This document shows, piece after piece, positions 11,601 through 26,600 of a DNA stretch of 64,000 bases. This DNA is from Lutraria lutraria (taxonomy: Eukaryota; Mollusca; Bivalvia; Venerida; Mactridae). The DNA is taken from NCBI GenBank assembly GCA_964023205.1, contig OZ026843.1, positions 9,963,093 to 10,027,092 on the forward strand. Reading direction: 5' to 3'. Numbering within the stretch: the first letter of the stretch is position 1; each line of letters opens with the position of its first letter. The translations under genes were made by a program, and so were the position numbers. The notes below the pieces were generated by a model. It was not told the origin of the DNA. It did no database searches and saw only the letters and a program-made list of their open reading frames with translations.

Positions 11601-14600
11601 CATTTAGTTCTATGCTGCTAGGAAATGTTGGCTTTTTTCAGTGAACTTTTATGCTTTTGGGTTTTTTGACTCTTAAGTCTAGTGTTTAAAAACCCATTTG
11701 CTGTTTGGGAAATGTCCCTGAAAGACTTGATTAACGAACCAAAATTATTTGAAATGACAATATTGTATGCTTCTTTAAAAATAGCTAAATGTTTCCTGTG
11801 TGAAATGAGTACCCTAAACATACATAGATTGAAGCAATCTTTAATCTTATGATATACAGAAGATTATTCTATGATGGTAATCATATACCATACACAAACA
11901 CACATTATTTGTATGTTACTTAAAATATCCATGTGTAATAAATTAATGTAAAATTTTGCAATTGGTATTCAACCATAGCTTGTATTTCTTTTGATATGAT
12001 CGCACAATTCTTTCACAATATATTCGCTGTGCTTTGCTATGTTTTTTGCATTTTTATTATAGGCTCATATTCTACCTGTTATCTTTCAAAATTTCTACAC
12101 CCTGCTGAGCAGCATAATTGTGTTCTGTATTTCTTCTATATATAAACATAGATCTAATTTCTGTGTAGTTGACTAGATAGAAAAGAAAAATGGTGGATGT
12201 AATAGTTCCTTCTCTATATAGAAACTATGATGTGTATAATGATTATGGACATTAGATTTGGAATGATGTGGTATTTTTTGAGAAGTCATATATAAGCTAA
12301 GCTTAAAGCAGTGCGTTTTATATAATATATGGATTATTTAATTTAGAAATTTGACACCACAAGGTAATATTTAATTTGAAATTAGATTTGTGTTCGAATG
12401 GCACATACTGGGATGTGTGTATGAAAAATTGTCTGCAAAATTCAATGGTGTCCATTTCTCCCCCTGAATTGAAACTTAATTTCAAGGCTTAATATCTGTG
12501 ACATATTGAGTAAATGAAGACACTGTTTATGTTATATAACTGAACCACACATGTCTACAGTGACATAATGTCAGAATGTAAAACTTCCACTGGTCTGCAA
12601 AATAGATGGACTTGATAACAGTTACTGACAGCTCCTTCAAATTAATTTATTTGTTAAAATCATTAATAATGAAATTGAAATTAATTACTGTATGCCTGAC
12701 AATGCAATTGATTAATTATAGTGTGTTAGAATCTGTTTTTGAATACATGTTTCACATTTAATGTTCTCTTTGTATTACTGACTTTATTATTGTGACGGCA
12801 TAGATTGTCATTGATATTGTTGTTTCTGTAATGAAAACATCTAAAATCTTGGCAAGTGTTGACATCCTTGTAGTGTCTTATACTGATTATTGAAAGTTTG
12901 CCAGTTTTCGTATTTGATCTCGTTTCTTGGTCTTTTTATAAAACATACTTGTTTAGAGAAAAAATCATGATTCCATTAGAAAATTGTGTCTTTCTGAAAA
13001 ATGAGTACATCCCATATTGCCTTTTAAGTTGGGTTGTCTGGAAAAGTTAATCTTTGTCCCTTCACTTCTACCTCCACCCACCTCTAAAAAAGGAACTTAC
13101 TAAAGGCAATGTAGGACTTTGTAAAAGGCAAGGGGGGACTTTTTTAATTGGCAAGGGAAGGTATTTACTTGAAAATTAGAATAAAATTTGAAGGCCATAA
13201 GATGAAGTCCAGAGTTCAAGACCCACAACCCTACCTTTTTTAGCTAATGCCTTTTTTTTAATTTTTGAGATAAATAGTTATTACATTTGCATGAAAATTG
13301 GAAGAATTCTGTATTTTTCAGTTAATACTTTCCTTTTTTGACACCGACTTAGACATATAATTGGATATGTCAGCGTGGCTTTTAATTGTTTAAATTTTAA
13401 TTGTCATTATTATTTACTAATAGAACAATCACACTCAATATCAAGGTCTTTGAGTTTTTTAAATTTTGATATTTCGAGTATGTGAAAAAATTGTAGAAGT
13501 ACACAGATTATCATTTAAATTTGACTTAAGTAGTTTTTGTTAACTATGAGGGTGGTCTGTTCCCCTGGACTTCACCTTTGCTGTTTATACCCTGTGTGCA
13601 TATTGAAGCATGTCTTTAATAGTGCATTAAATGTCTTGGTTGTTTAATAACAAAGATTTCTATTGTTCTTGGGTATGTGTTGTAAAATATAATGACACAA
13701 CGATATATTTATCAATGATCTGACTTATATTTTTGCAATTCTTTAAATTTTGTAGGGAGTAACTAGTTGATCTTTTTATTTGACCCTAGTCATTTCATTG
13801 GCTTTTATGGCAAAAACATCTGAAAAGAAATTTGCAAAATTTGAATTTGTTTAACCAGGTCCCATTATGTCATGATTTAAGTTGTGATTAATTCAATAAT
13901 TTTAATAGATTACAGTATGCTGTTTTGAAAACGCTTATGTAAGGGCTCACTTATAGTTAATAGCGTATGGGTTGTTTTCAAGGTGCTACTGGCTTGAGCA
14001 TATTTGAATGCTTTAATTGCAAAATATGAAGTGCACTGTTATGATTTAAGTATTTCACACATACTGCTTTATTCATTGAATTAAGATTAGTGTGTATAGT
14101 GCTTTTTTAAATTCAGACACTAGAAATGTGCTGTGCTCTTACCTATACCTCTTTCCTTCAATTTCAGGCGGAGAAAGAAAAAGATTTGCGTCAACAAAAG
14201 TTGAACACGATACGTGTGATGTATGAAGCTGCCCATGAGGAATACGATGTAAGTTTGAAATGTTGAGACATTGACAGGTTTGCAAGAAATCTTTTAAATA
14301 GAATTACCTTGTAAACTGAGTAAGTGTGATCCTCTCAAAACTTAAGGTTTTGTATACAGCTGGCATGAATACATGGGTGAACTAGATTATTGCGTTGTTT
14401 TGTACTGTTGTACTTGTCTTTCCTATTCTTTTTGTTGAAATGCTGATCTGTTTCAATGTGTAAGAAAATTCCATTTTTATACAACATACTTTTGTATGTA
14501 GCTGCCATTCTGTGTTTGGATTTCATCTGTTAAAAGCAGCAGATGTTATTTAGAACGCAGATGTTGACAATATGAAGACTACTTGACCGACAAGGCATTA

Positions 14601-17600
14601 GATATGAATAAGTTATTTGATTGTTGGGATGTTCTATTATCCTATGCTTACATGAGGTGACGGAACCTACACTGAACCTACATTTATAATCGTCTTACCC
14701 ATCCCCCCCATCCCAGGATTTGATTTTAAAAAGATTTCGGCTTAAATCTCCACCATGCTAATAACATCGGAAGCTGATGGTTAATTTATGATCTAGTTTT
14801 ATTACTGCTATATTTTGATTTCAGAAATTACGAAAAGACGTCAAAAATAACCCATCTGATAGTAAGCTACAGAAAGAACTTGCTGAGAAAGAGAAGACTC
14901 TGAAGATATTGGAAGCTCAGTTAAATACATTTCAAGGTGTTTCATCTAGTCGGGACTCTCAGGTATATCTTGTAAATCGAGGGCTCAGCGCAACACTGTC
15001 GTAACTTGTTCTTATTTCAATATGAGTTATGACACTGTTGCGTTGAACCCTCGAAATGTTTCTGTAAATAAATTTTGAAGGTTTATGTGACAAAGTTTTG
15101 TCTCATGAATGGAGGAGTTAGTCCTTATACCAAATGAACCCGAATAAGCTCCCTATATTCCAGTGTCCCTCTTATTTTTGTGAAAGAAGAAATATCAGGA
15201 CTCATCATAAATTTGCAGTTCATTTGATAATCCTTCAAACAATTACTGGACCCATTAAAAAGGAGTTTGATTCAATCTGGTCAGTTTGTATTTACCTTAC
15301 TGTTCATCAGTCATAGACAATTTGTCAGCTTTACCTGTCAATTATATATTATGGAATGACATATTGATGTTTTTCTGTAAATTAAAGGTCATGTTGTTGA
15401 ACACAAAAAACTGATTTAAAGCAGAGTTCACTCTGAAACTTTATTCATCATTTTTATTGGTAATAATAACACAATAAAAACAACTGCTAATGATGTATAT
15501 TTGTTTTGTTTCATATTTTTAGCCGCCATCAATAAATGTTGACAGTGAAGAAAACCCTTCTCGTTCCTCATTGGTACGTATTATATCGTCCTTACTTTCA
15601 GTACACAAGAAGCCTTTATATAGCCTTGTAGTACACACAATCTTATCTACCTGGGTTAGACACCAATTCTATTATACTTACTATCAAATACATCATATTA
15701 ACCTTGGAATAAATTTCTATTTTGTCTTAAAATTGATAATCACTTCTGCTCACTAATGTATGATACTTACTTGAAGCTATGATTATTTCAGAGGTTTGTT
15801 ACAAAACTGTTGTATCTTTGATGATATTAAGTTATTGCAACAGCTTTCCTGAAAATCTTCAAATGTAACTCTTAAGTTATAACTGAAATTATTTACTATA
15901 TTAGGCCATCCTTTAAAAAATGCTCGTTTGTGGCAACCCTACCCAGAAAAATTTTCGGTGGGTAGGTTGGTAGGAAAAAAACTTTATGATTATTCTTTAT
16001 ATTGTAAGAACGCTATTTTTTATTGAAGAAAAAAATCCAAAAAAAAGTCGGGTAGGGGCCCATATTTGGGGAGTTGGTAGGGTTACCGCAAACAAAATAT
16101 TTTTTATGGATGGCCTTACTCAAAGAAGTCATTTTTGTAGTTGGCTTTGACCTGTGAACTGGATTTGTCTTATGTACTACCATATTATGATGTATTGTTT
16201 TTGTTGCGTTGAAGTCATTGTGTGTGGTCATTATTAATGGTATCTTGTTAGATGTCTGTTACAGTATATGTGAGATTCTATGTTGGTTCAAACATGTATT
16301 TGTCATTCTCTAATTTTTGACAAGTTATGGAAACTGTCTGTGATATTTTAAGGAAAGGAAATATTAATTTCCTCCTAAGGCACATAACTGATCAGTGCTA
16401 TTGCTTATGCATTTATTTATTTTATGTTTTCAACTGGACATGAGCACATCAAGGGTTTCAGGGCTTTAGTCCTGTTCTAGTACATAAAACACCCTGAACC
16501 CATGTTGTTAAGGTCCATCAAGTACTTATCACATTCACAATTCATCATAAAAAATCATCTATTCATTTGATGTTTTTGTTGCACATTTTCTTAGTTTGCA
16601 TATCAAAATATAAAGCCAAATATTTAATCAAGTGATCATATACTTTGTGTTTTTTTTTTTGCTTCCTTGTTTTTGCTCATTGCATTTAAATAGTCAATTG
16701 CTTCATGCTTCTTGTTTTGCTTGTCAAGTTTTTATGGTGTGTTTAAAACAATTTGCAATTTAATGTACATGTATGTTGAAATCGTACAATGCTTAAATAA
16801 TGGTTAAATGTACTGAGATCGTAGTTGTTATGTTGGTGTTTAAGTCTACAAGCAGTACAGAGTTGTCTTCAGCTTCAACCTCTTGCTGGTTCAAACCATT
16901 CCCTGGTTAATTATGGAACATTTTAGTGCATTATTATTGGAAGACGTTTAACTTTAATTGTATAAAAAATAAAATAAATGTGAAATTATTAAACAGGCAA
17001 ATATGGTCTGAAAGAAAGAGAAGTTTTTTATTTATTTGTATCAAATCTTCTTAACTGTTAAAGTAAGATTTGTCAGCATTATGTTGAACTGAAATGGAAT
17101 GTTTAAAATTAGGTGTCTGAATGATACAAGTATGTGATACAATGGAATTGAATATAAAAACATTATGTTGAATCCACATTAATGGAATTGAATAAAATGC
17201 TTTACATGTTAAAAGATAAGTTAATTTACTAATTCATTTTATCATTTAGCTGATTAAGTTGACATTGTTGAATTTGTCCCGTTTACAGCCTTTATTAGAA
17301 TCCTATTTATACAGGAAGAGATTTAGGAGAACCCTGCTTGGATGTATAGAAGGACCTGTGTTATAAATTATGTGGTGGAATCATTAATGTCTGTGATATC
17401 TGTCTACTGTTGTTAGCACCATCGTCCCTAGTGTGATAGTGTAGATGGCATGGAGATATTTATAAATTTTATTTCACCTGTTATTCTGTAGCATTCCAAG
17501 AAGGAACGTAAACATATGAAACACAGTTCATCACCAGGGGCAATGTATCGGCCCCCTGACCAGCAGCAAAGGACAACTGTGAACGTCTCTAGGTCTAAGT

Positions 17601-20600
17601 CTGACGTGTCCACACGCAAAAATGCCCTATCCGAATATTCATTTGGCCATCCTGGATATAAGAGAACTGAATCGAGTCCTGAGGTAGTAACTATTCATAT
17701 TTGGCGTTACAAACCACTAATTATTCTTGTCATATAAACCTTTGCCTGTATTTAAAGAACCCTAAATATGTTGTTTTTGGACTTTATTTTTTATGTGTAC
17801 ATGAATCAGTTTTACTCGATATACTGCATTTTGATTATTTTGGTTTCTGTAACGTTTAGTTTTGAATTGAATGTAAACCATTACTGGTGTGTTACTTGTA
17901 AATTATTTTTTAATGAGGCTAGTGTACGGCTTCATTTAATTAATGTATTCATTATAACTGTATGCCTGTAGCTTGTTGGTTATTTAAATGTTGCAACAAT
18001 TGTATATATTTTACCTCTTGGCTGTTGTATATGCATACTCTCTCAGCTCTTTAACTTACTATGGTATGGAAATGTTTTCTTCAATGGATGCTCAGTTGTA
18101 ACCATCTTGAAGATTATGCACTTATCATCTATGTATTCATACAGCATAACTAACGGGAAATACAATTTAATAAACACAACATTTATACAGTCTGCTTTGT
18201 CAGGCTTCATTCATTCAATGAGTTAAGGGTCATTTTAGACTTGAGTTAAAGGATGTGAACCATATTAATACCACCATCACTTCATCATATTACATCATGG
18301 AACTTTTTTTTATTTATTTACCGGTAATGTACAATCACTGCTTTAATGTCAAGTATATTGTCCTGTCCTAAGTTTGGTAAAAGACTGTTGTAACATGATT
18401 TTGACGCCAGCAACTGGAGTGACGAATCAAATAAGTTGAGAACGATACATGCATTTCTTTATTTACTATATGAAAAAATTAATGTTAAAATCATGAGCCA
18501 AGGTCTTTATTTCAATCTTACGTTAAATGTTATCTTTATGTTGTCATTGTTTCTATTTCAGCCTTAATCTCTAAAAACATCCTACAAGTTCTAAATAAAC
18601 TTCTTTCTAAAATAGACTAAGTGCTGAAATGTAATCAGTTTTCGAGTTAGATTTGTAATTTTGAATCCATCTGTTGTGTCTTAGAGTAATGATGTCTCAA
18701 CCGTGGTTGAATTTAGGCACCAGTTATGATTTTATTACGTTGAACAGTGATGCATGAGATAATTGGATGAAGTGAGTCTATTGTTACATTATTTATGATA
18801 TAAAATACAGGTTTCAAAGTATGAACAACTAAGCTCTGGAAAGAAAGTTAAAAAAAGTTCCAGTTTCAAAGGGTTCCGTAAGGCTTACAATCGTAGATTA
18901 AAACCTAATGTAAGATTTATTTTATTTAGTTATTGGTTCGTTTCTTAAACATAATAGGAAAATATTTCATCTGGTCATGTAAGAGTTATCTCCCTTTTCT
19001 TCCTTACAAAGTCATTCTATTAAGTTTTTGCTAATGTCTCTGTGTGTAAATGTTAAATGTTGTTGATTTAATGTTGTCAAAAAATCTTAGAGGGACGTTA
19101 AATGCTCCTAAAATTTCTTCTAAGTTTTCTTCGCAGAATAAAATATTTTCCTATGGTCAGGTTAATGCTGTAATCAGTTTTTATTGTATTCATCCATTAA
19201 TTGGTTACAGGGGCTAGTTTTCTGTTTGATTAACCTTCACTTCCAGTTATAGAGATCACATGTGAAAAATGGTCTTTGAGATATTATATATATATATATA
19301 TTATACCTTCCTCAGTCCATGTCCTAGCACAACATCGTATCGGGGCATTGATTTTATACCTGTATTATAAGTCGTTCCAGTATCTTGAAGACCAATTTTT
19401 ATATGTTGTTGGGTGATTCATGATAAATTTAGATTTTTAGTATTTGCAAGTTCTATATTTATATAGTATATGTAAACATGGACAGATACTAGGGTCTGCT
19501 TTAACCCTTCATGCTCCTTTTTTTCCCTTGCGTTTGTTTTGGCTTTCTATCAGTTGTTCATTATTTTAGCACATACTCCTACAGCTTATTTTCTTATTAT
19601 GACATTAAGTATTTTGTATACTCATTGAATTACAAATATTTCTTAACTTTTTATTTTTCCTGTATATTTCAATATTTATATCAATTGCACTAAGTTAAGA
19701 TTTCTGTGTATGAAATTATTTATTTGTCTGTTCATTATAAGACTTAAAAGGCCATAGAAATCATGGTTGTAATTCTTCATCTTTAAATGAAATATGAAAT
19801 GTGTTATTTTTGCACGCATTACTAATAAAGTTAGTGTCTGTTTTTTTTATTTGTAAGTTATTTCTTAATATGGTTATGGGGTGTTGGTATTGTTGAAATC
19901 TGTCAGTTGTAATAATGGTTTCTAGTTGTTAAGGTTCTTTTGTACATTGTCCAACATAATACATGCATTTTGATCTGTGTGAAGTGTTTTTCAGGTTATT
20001 TAATTTGTAATTTATTTTTGATAAGATGATGTTAGAAATTTAAATTATGGTGTGTTGGACAATGTAATAATGATACTTTACATTACATGTTTCAGTTCAC
20101 AGTATTTTTGTTAATAACTATGTACAATTCAATTTTTCACCTTGGGAAAACGCTATAGATGCTACAGGGAAAAGAGACTGAAGGAATGTCATATTCAGTG
20201 TATTCTGTCAAACGAATGCACAGTATTGAAATTGCTGATATTGAGAAAATATATTATTTTGTTCTTTGTTTCGTATTTAGCGAACAGAATCATTTCGAAG
20301 AAAGTTCAGTAAGCCAAAAATGACCATAAGAAAGGTAAAGGAAAGGACTTGCTTGATGATAGGTTTTACATTTGAGCCCCCCATATATATAGCATTCGAT
20401 TTGCTTGATTTTGTTCATAGAACGTTTTTGACAGGAAAAAATTGCCCTGCATCTTTCATATATATTGCCTAATATGGCAATTTAACAATAACAATAATGC
20501 TGATAGATGTTTAGGAAATAACATGCTGTTTATAGTGAATATAATTATTGTAAGTTTCTTAGATGAAATAAATATAAAATACTGTATCGCATATTAATTA

Positions 20601-23600
20601 GTGGTTGCTATTGCATAGGATTTTAGAGTAATAGTGTATATTTAGATTCAGAGTACATTCATTGTTGTTGAGTTCTGTGTTGTTTTGTTGTATATATTTA
20701 TATGTTCTTTTGATGTTGATTTATTCCGAATGATGGAATTGTAGGACGTTAATATGTATTACTTATTTTGCAGTACAAGTAGTATACATACTCAGAAATG
20801 CCTACTGTTTACAATAGTCAAAAATATAAGTGAAGTGGTTTAATGAGACAAAATGATTTTTCTTGCCAAATAAGATTTTGATTGTTAAAAATATTGAGAT
20901 GGATGAAATTATGAAATGACATCCCAACATAACCCATTGTTGCAGTGATGTCATGTTATCATTTTAATATAAACTTGCTATCACAGTCACACAGTCAGTC
21001 AAGCACTTTGTCACTTGGGGTCAATTAGGCAGCTGTACAGTCTGTTAGTCATGGGGTCAGGTAGACAGTAAATGTACAGTCTGTTAGTCATAGAGTCAGT
21101 CTGTTAGGTAGGTAGTTGTACAGTTTGTTAGTCATAGAGTCAGTCTGTTAGGTAGGTAGTTGTACAGTCTGTTAGTCATAGAGTCAGTCTGTCAGGTAGG
21201 TAGTTGTACAGTCTGTTAGACATAGAGTCAGTCTGTTAGGTAGGTAAATGTACAGTCTGTTAGTCATAGAGCCAGTCTGTCAGGTAGGTAGTTGTACAGT
21301 TTGTTAGTCATAGAGTCAGTCTGTCAGGTAGACATTTGTACAGTTTGTTAGTCATAGAGTCAGTCTGTCAGGTAGGTAGTTGTACAGTCTCTTAGTCATG
21401 GGGTCAGTCTGTCAGGTAGGTAGTCATAGAGTCAGTCTGTCAGGTAGGTAGTTGTACAGTCTGTTAGTCATAGAGTCAGTCTGTCAGGTAGGTAGTTGTA
21501 CAGTCTGTTAGTCATAGAGTCAGTCTGTCAGGTAGGTAGTTGTACAGTCTGTTAGTAATGGTGTCAGTCTGTTAGGTAGGTAGTTGTACAGTTTGTTAGT
21601 CATAGAGTCAGTCTGTCAGGTAGGTAGTTGTACAGTCTGTTAGTCATAGAGTCAGTCTGTCAGGTAGGTAGTTGTACAGTCTGTTAGTCATAGAGTCAGT
21701 CTGTCAGGTAGGCAGTTGTACAGTCTGTTAGTCATAGAGTCAGTCTGTCAGGTAGGTAGTTGTACAGTCTGTTGGTCATAGAGTCAGTCTGTCAGGTAGG
21801 TAGTTGTACAGTCTGTTAGTCATAGAGTCAGTCTGTCAGGTAGGTAGTTGTACAGTCTGTTAGTCATAGAGTCAGTCTGTCAGGTAGGTAGTTGTACAGT
21901 CTGTTGGTCATAGAATCAGTCTGTCAGGTAGGTAGTTGTGCAGTCTGTTAGTCATAGAGTCAGTCTGTCAGGTAGGCAGTTGTACAGTCTGTTAGTCATA
22001 GAGTCAGTCTGTCAGGTAGGTAGTTGTACAGTTTGTTAGTCATAGAGTCAGTCTGTCAGGTAGACATTTGTACAGTTTGTTAGTCATAGAGTCAGTCTGT
22101 CAGGTAGGTAGTTGTACAGTCTGTTAGTCATAGAGTCAGTTTGTCAGGTAGGTAGTTGTACAGTTTGTTAGTCAAAGAGTCAGTCTGTCAGGTAGGTAGT
22201 TGTACAGTCTGTTAGTCATAGAGTCAGTCTGTCAGGTAGGTAGTTGTACAGTCTGTTAGTCATAGAGTCAGTCTGTCAGGTAGGTAGTTGTACAGTTTGT
22301 TAGTCATAGAGTCAGTCTGTCAGGTAGACATTTGTACAGTTTGTTAGTCATAGAGTTAGTCTGTCAGGTAGGTAGTTGTACAGTCTGTTAGTCATAGAGT
22401 CAGTTTGTCAGGTAGGTAGTTGTACAGTTTGTTAGTCATAGAGTCAGTCTGTCAGGTAGGTAGTTGTACAGTTTGTTAGTCATAGAGTCAGTCTGTCAGG
22501 TTGGTAGTTGTACAGTCTGTTAGTCATAGAGTCAGTCTGTCAGGTAGGCAGTTGTACAGTCTGTTAGTCATAGAGTCAGTCTGTCAGGTAGGTAGTTGTA
22601 CAGTCTGTTAGTCATAGAGTCAGTTTGTCAGGTAGGCAGTTGTACAGTCTGTTAGTCATAGAGTCAGTCTGTCAGGTAGGTAGTTGTACAGTTTGTTAGT
22701 CATAGAGTCAGTCTGTCAGGTAGGTAGTTGTACAGTTTGTTAGTCATAGAGTCAGTCTGTCAGGTTGGTAGTTGTACAGTCTGTTAGTCATAGAGTCAGT
22801 CTGTCAGGTAGGCAGTTGTACAGTCTGTTAGTCATAGAGTCAGTCTGTCAGGTAGGTAGTTGTACAGTCTGTTAGTCATAGAGTCAGTTTGTCAGGTAGG
22901 CAGTTGTACAGTCTGTTAGTCATAGAGTCAGTCTGTCAGGTAGGTAGTTGTACAGTTTGTTAGTCATAGAGTCAGTCTGTCAGGTAGGTAGTTGTACAGT
23001 TTGTTAGTCATAGAGTCAGTCTGTCAGGTAGGCAGTTGTACAGTTTGTAAGTCATAGAGTCAGTCTGTCAGGTAGGTAGTTGTACAGTCTGTTAGTCATG
23101 GTGTCAGTTTGTCAGATAGGTAGTTGTACAGTCTGTTAGTCATGGTGTCAGTTTGTCAGATAGATGACTGGTATGGTCTGTAAGTCTTGGGGTCAGTCTG
23201 TCTGGTTGGCAGCTTTGCAGTCATTGGGTCAATCTGTCGCACAAGAGGTTATGATATGCCAATGTCATAAATCATTAAATTATTCAGTTATTGATATTCT
23301 CAGTCATTCCATGTGTACTTTGGTACTGTGGTATACATTATTTTCATTGTACTTCATGAGGTATGTGATTCCAATTTTCTGCTTATCTTGATAACTAACC
23401 AAAATATGCTTAGTCAAATACTGCATGTTTTATGTTACGACTACCTTACTGCATTTTGTGGTGCATACTTCTTATAGATAATTTTGGACATAAATTTTAC
23501 AGATGGATGCATGCGATGTATCCTGTATAACTGAAAGCTGACTAACTGATACGTTTACTTTACTGTTAAACTTCAATTTTACAATTTCTTATTTAAGATA

Positions 23601-26600
23601 TGTAGATGAAATACATTTCGAAGTTTAATTAAATGTTTTATATAATCCTTTCAGATTGATATCATTTCTGTTTCTAAATCAATATTTCTATCAACGGTAG
23701 ATTTTAATTCTTAATGTTCTTTGATATTGTACAAAAGTTGATTTTGTTCTACTATTGTATGTGATGCTGTATTTATAGAATGAAGGTTGTCATTGTACTA
23801 TAAGCACATTATATAAATCAACTGAGGAACCATATATTTATTTATTTATTCATATATTTTAATCTGTTACTAAGCATTGTGGTCTGGTTTTGCTACTTTC
23901 ACTCAAATTGGTGGTATAAACAAACAAATTCCTGTAACAAACTCTCCGATGGATGTTTTGTTCAATATTGATGATAATGGATGATATAATTGTTAAGTAT
24001 GGTATCATACAATAGCCATCAGCTGATCAAATCACAGCACTTGTTTGTATGTTGTATTGAAGCGTTCTACACTATCACACATACATATTTGTCAAATTAT
24101 AAACTTTGTATTTTGAATACACTTTATTGTAAAATTTGGATCTCTTATAAGAAATAAGAATTACTAAAGTAACAGTTTATTGTTGGTAAATTCTGCTTAT
24201 ATGAATGTTTAAGTATGCTACATGATTTTAAAATTTGCAAAATTTAACTTCTTCAGCTATGAATATAACTGTGGCTTTTCTTATTTCTTTAATGACCCAA
24301 CAATATTCTAGTAATTCATGAATTATCACCTATCTAATGCACTAGAAACAAAGATGATGAATAAAAATGAATAACTTTGATGATTCAAAAGTTTGTGAAT
24401 AAAGTTTTCTTTCCAACTATGTTGCACTAAAATTGTCGCACTTCGATTGGGTAACAAGACATTGAAAAAGAGTTAACTTATAAATTGAACTCATCAAGAC
24501 TCATCAAAAATTAGGCTGATAGGGAATAAACTTCATTTTGTTTTCATATTATTCCTTTGTATCTATTGCAGACTGCGTCCGTGCCAGCGACGGTATCGGA
24601 TCTGGGATCTGATTCACCGTGTACCAGTCCAAGTAATTCACCTACACCATTACACAGTCAAAACCTAGATATTGACCCTATCACCGGGGACTCTGGCATT
24701 GAGGTTAGAATTATGCTTTTAAACAGATATTATTGCCTTTCTGTAGAACCTTTCTTGTTTGTAGTATGACTTCAACTATACTCTCCACTCTTAATTGAGC
24801 CATATAAGGGAGGAGTGGATCTTTGGTCTAGTGGTAATGCGCTTGACTATACCCTACTAATCAAAATGTTGTGGGTTACGAAACTTGGCTCCTCTTTAAA
24901 TAATTATTTTAGGGGACGCATAATTATTCAGTGTACCCATCCCAACTAGTACTGTAAGAATTACAGGAAAGAGGGTGAGGGTTGTATTGACAATGAAGAA
25001 CCAGGAAAAACTATTCAAAATGGGAGTTAAGGTATATAATAATTATATGCTCGGTACCTTCTCTCCCCTTTCTCTGGGGAGGCTCTGAAATGACCAAAGG
25101 TGTCAAAAAGCTGTTGAATAACAGATAAGTATAAACTTTTGAGCCATATAGACATTTTAGACAATTGATTGCATTCTTTTACACAAGTGTTGTATTTGTT
25201 CTATAGGACGGCAGCCAGAACTCTATTGTGATGTCTAATAAACAGGCATCAATAATTGGTCAGGATGATGATGACTTTGCATCAGAAGATGAGAGCGTAA
25301 GTACAGAGATTAATCTTATATTTAATAAGATTTTTTATGCTACTTTGTAGTGTTGCAATAATTTGGCTTGGACATTTACTTTGAATCCTGGACACAATTT
25401 AGTGCAGTTTTTACATCCACCTAGTTTAAGTATATTAGTTAAGCAATATCTTTTCAATATGGAGTTGATGATTTTTGCTATTAAAAAAGATTAAATCGCT
25501 AGTTGTTACTTGGTAAAAATTTCTGATAGTGTTAATGTTAAATTCAACTGCTTGCATTGTTGTAAGTATTTGGTATTTATTAATCTAAAGAATACTATTA
25601 CATAGTCTGATAAAAGGTCATCCCACATGTTTTCTATTAATACCTGATTCCCTCCTTATTATTTTCTTGGTATGTGAACTTTGTTGAAAGTATTCCACCT
25701 CTGGGCTGAGGGATCTCCTGTCTCATGAATAAAGCCACATGATTGGTCAGTTGTAAGACTTCACACAGAATGAACCTATGAGTGGCTTGTATTTTGAGAC
25801 TCACCTCTGATCTCAGATTTCATCAACCTCTCCTCATACATTTGGCATATTTTGTTTGCATTTCTTTTTTGGTTTTGTTCTCATTTTTGCATTAAAAAAA
25901 TGATTAAAAGATTGTTAGCTTTGTAAATCTGAAATCAATAATTTCCTGACCTGGTTTCTATTTTAATTTTTCGTGTAATTAGATTAATTAGGATGATGAG
26001 TAGGCATTGATTGACCTTTAGAAATAGTTCAAAATATTGATTAATTGACTGCTTCACAATATAATATTACCGGTAGTGCTTTTAAGAATAATTTCATAAA
26101 TTATAGTAAACTTTTTTGTGTATCTGGATTGTGAAAATGAATTCTAGTCAATGACCTTTATAGTTGAAAACATTGATTAATTGCTTGCTTCACAATAATA
26201 CTTAGTGTTTATTAAGGATAATTTTATAAATTGTATATGTGTATCAAATATAATATTGTCCTATTGCTTGTATTCTGCTAATAAGTAGTTTAATTAATGT
26301 TCTACATAACTCATCTAGTGAGTCTAAATTAAATTAACTAAGTTTATATTTATATAAGTAAGATAGCTTGATGATATGATCAGGAAGGGATGGTGAAAAA
26401 GTTTAATCATGTGTCATTCATGTGCAAAAACATATATTATTTGAAATATCCATACATGATTGTGTGGATTGATTGTTTCTTTGATGGCGTGACTTTTATT
26501 AAGTTAAACATATGTCATGCTTTATTTTTCTCAACTTTGATTTCTCAATCATTTTTAAGTTCAAAATTGTTTAGACATTCTTTAAAAGTGTTTCAGTTTC

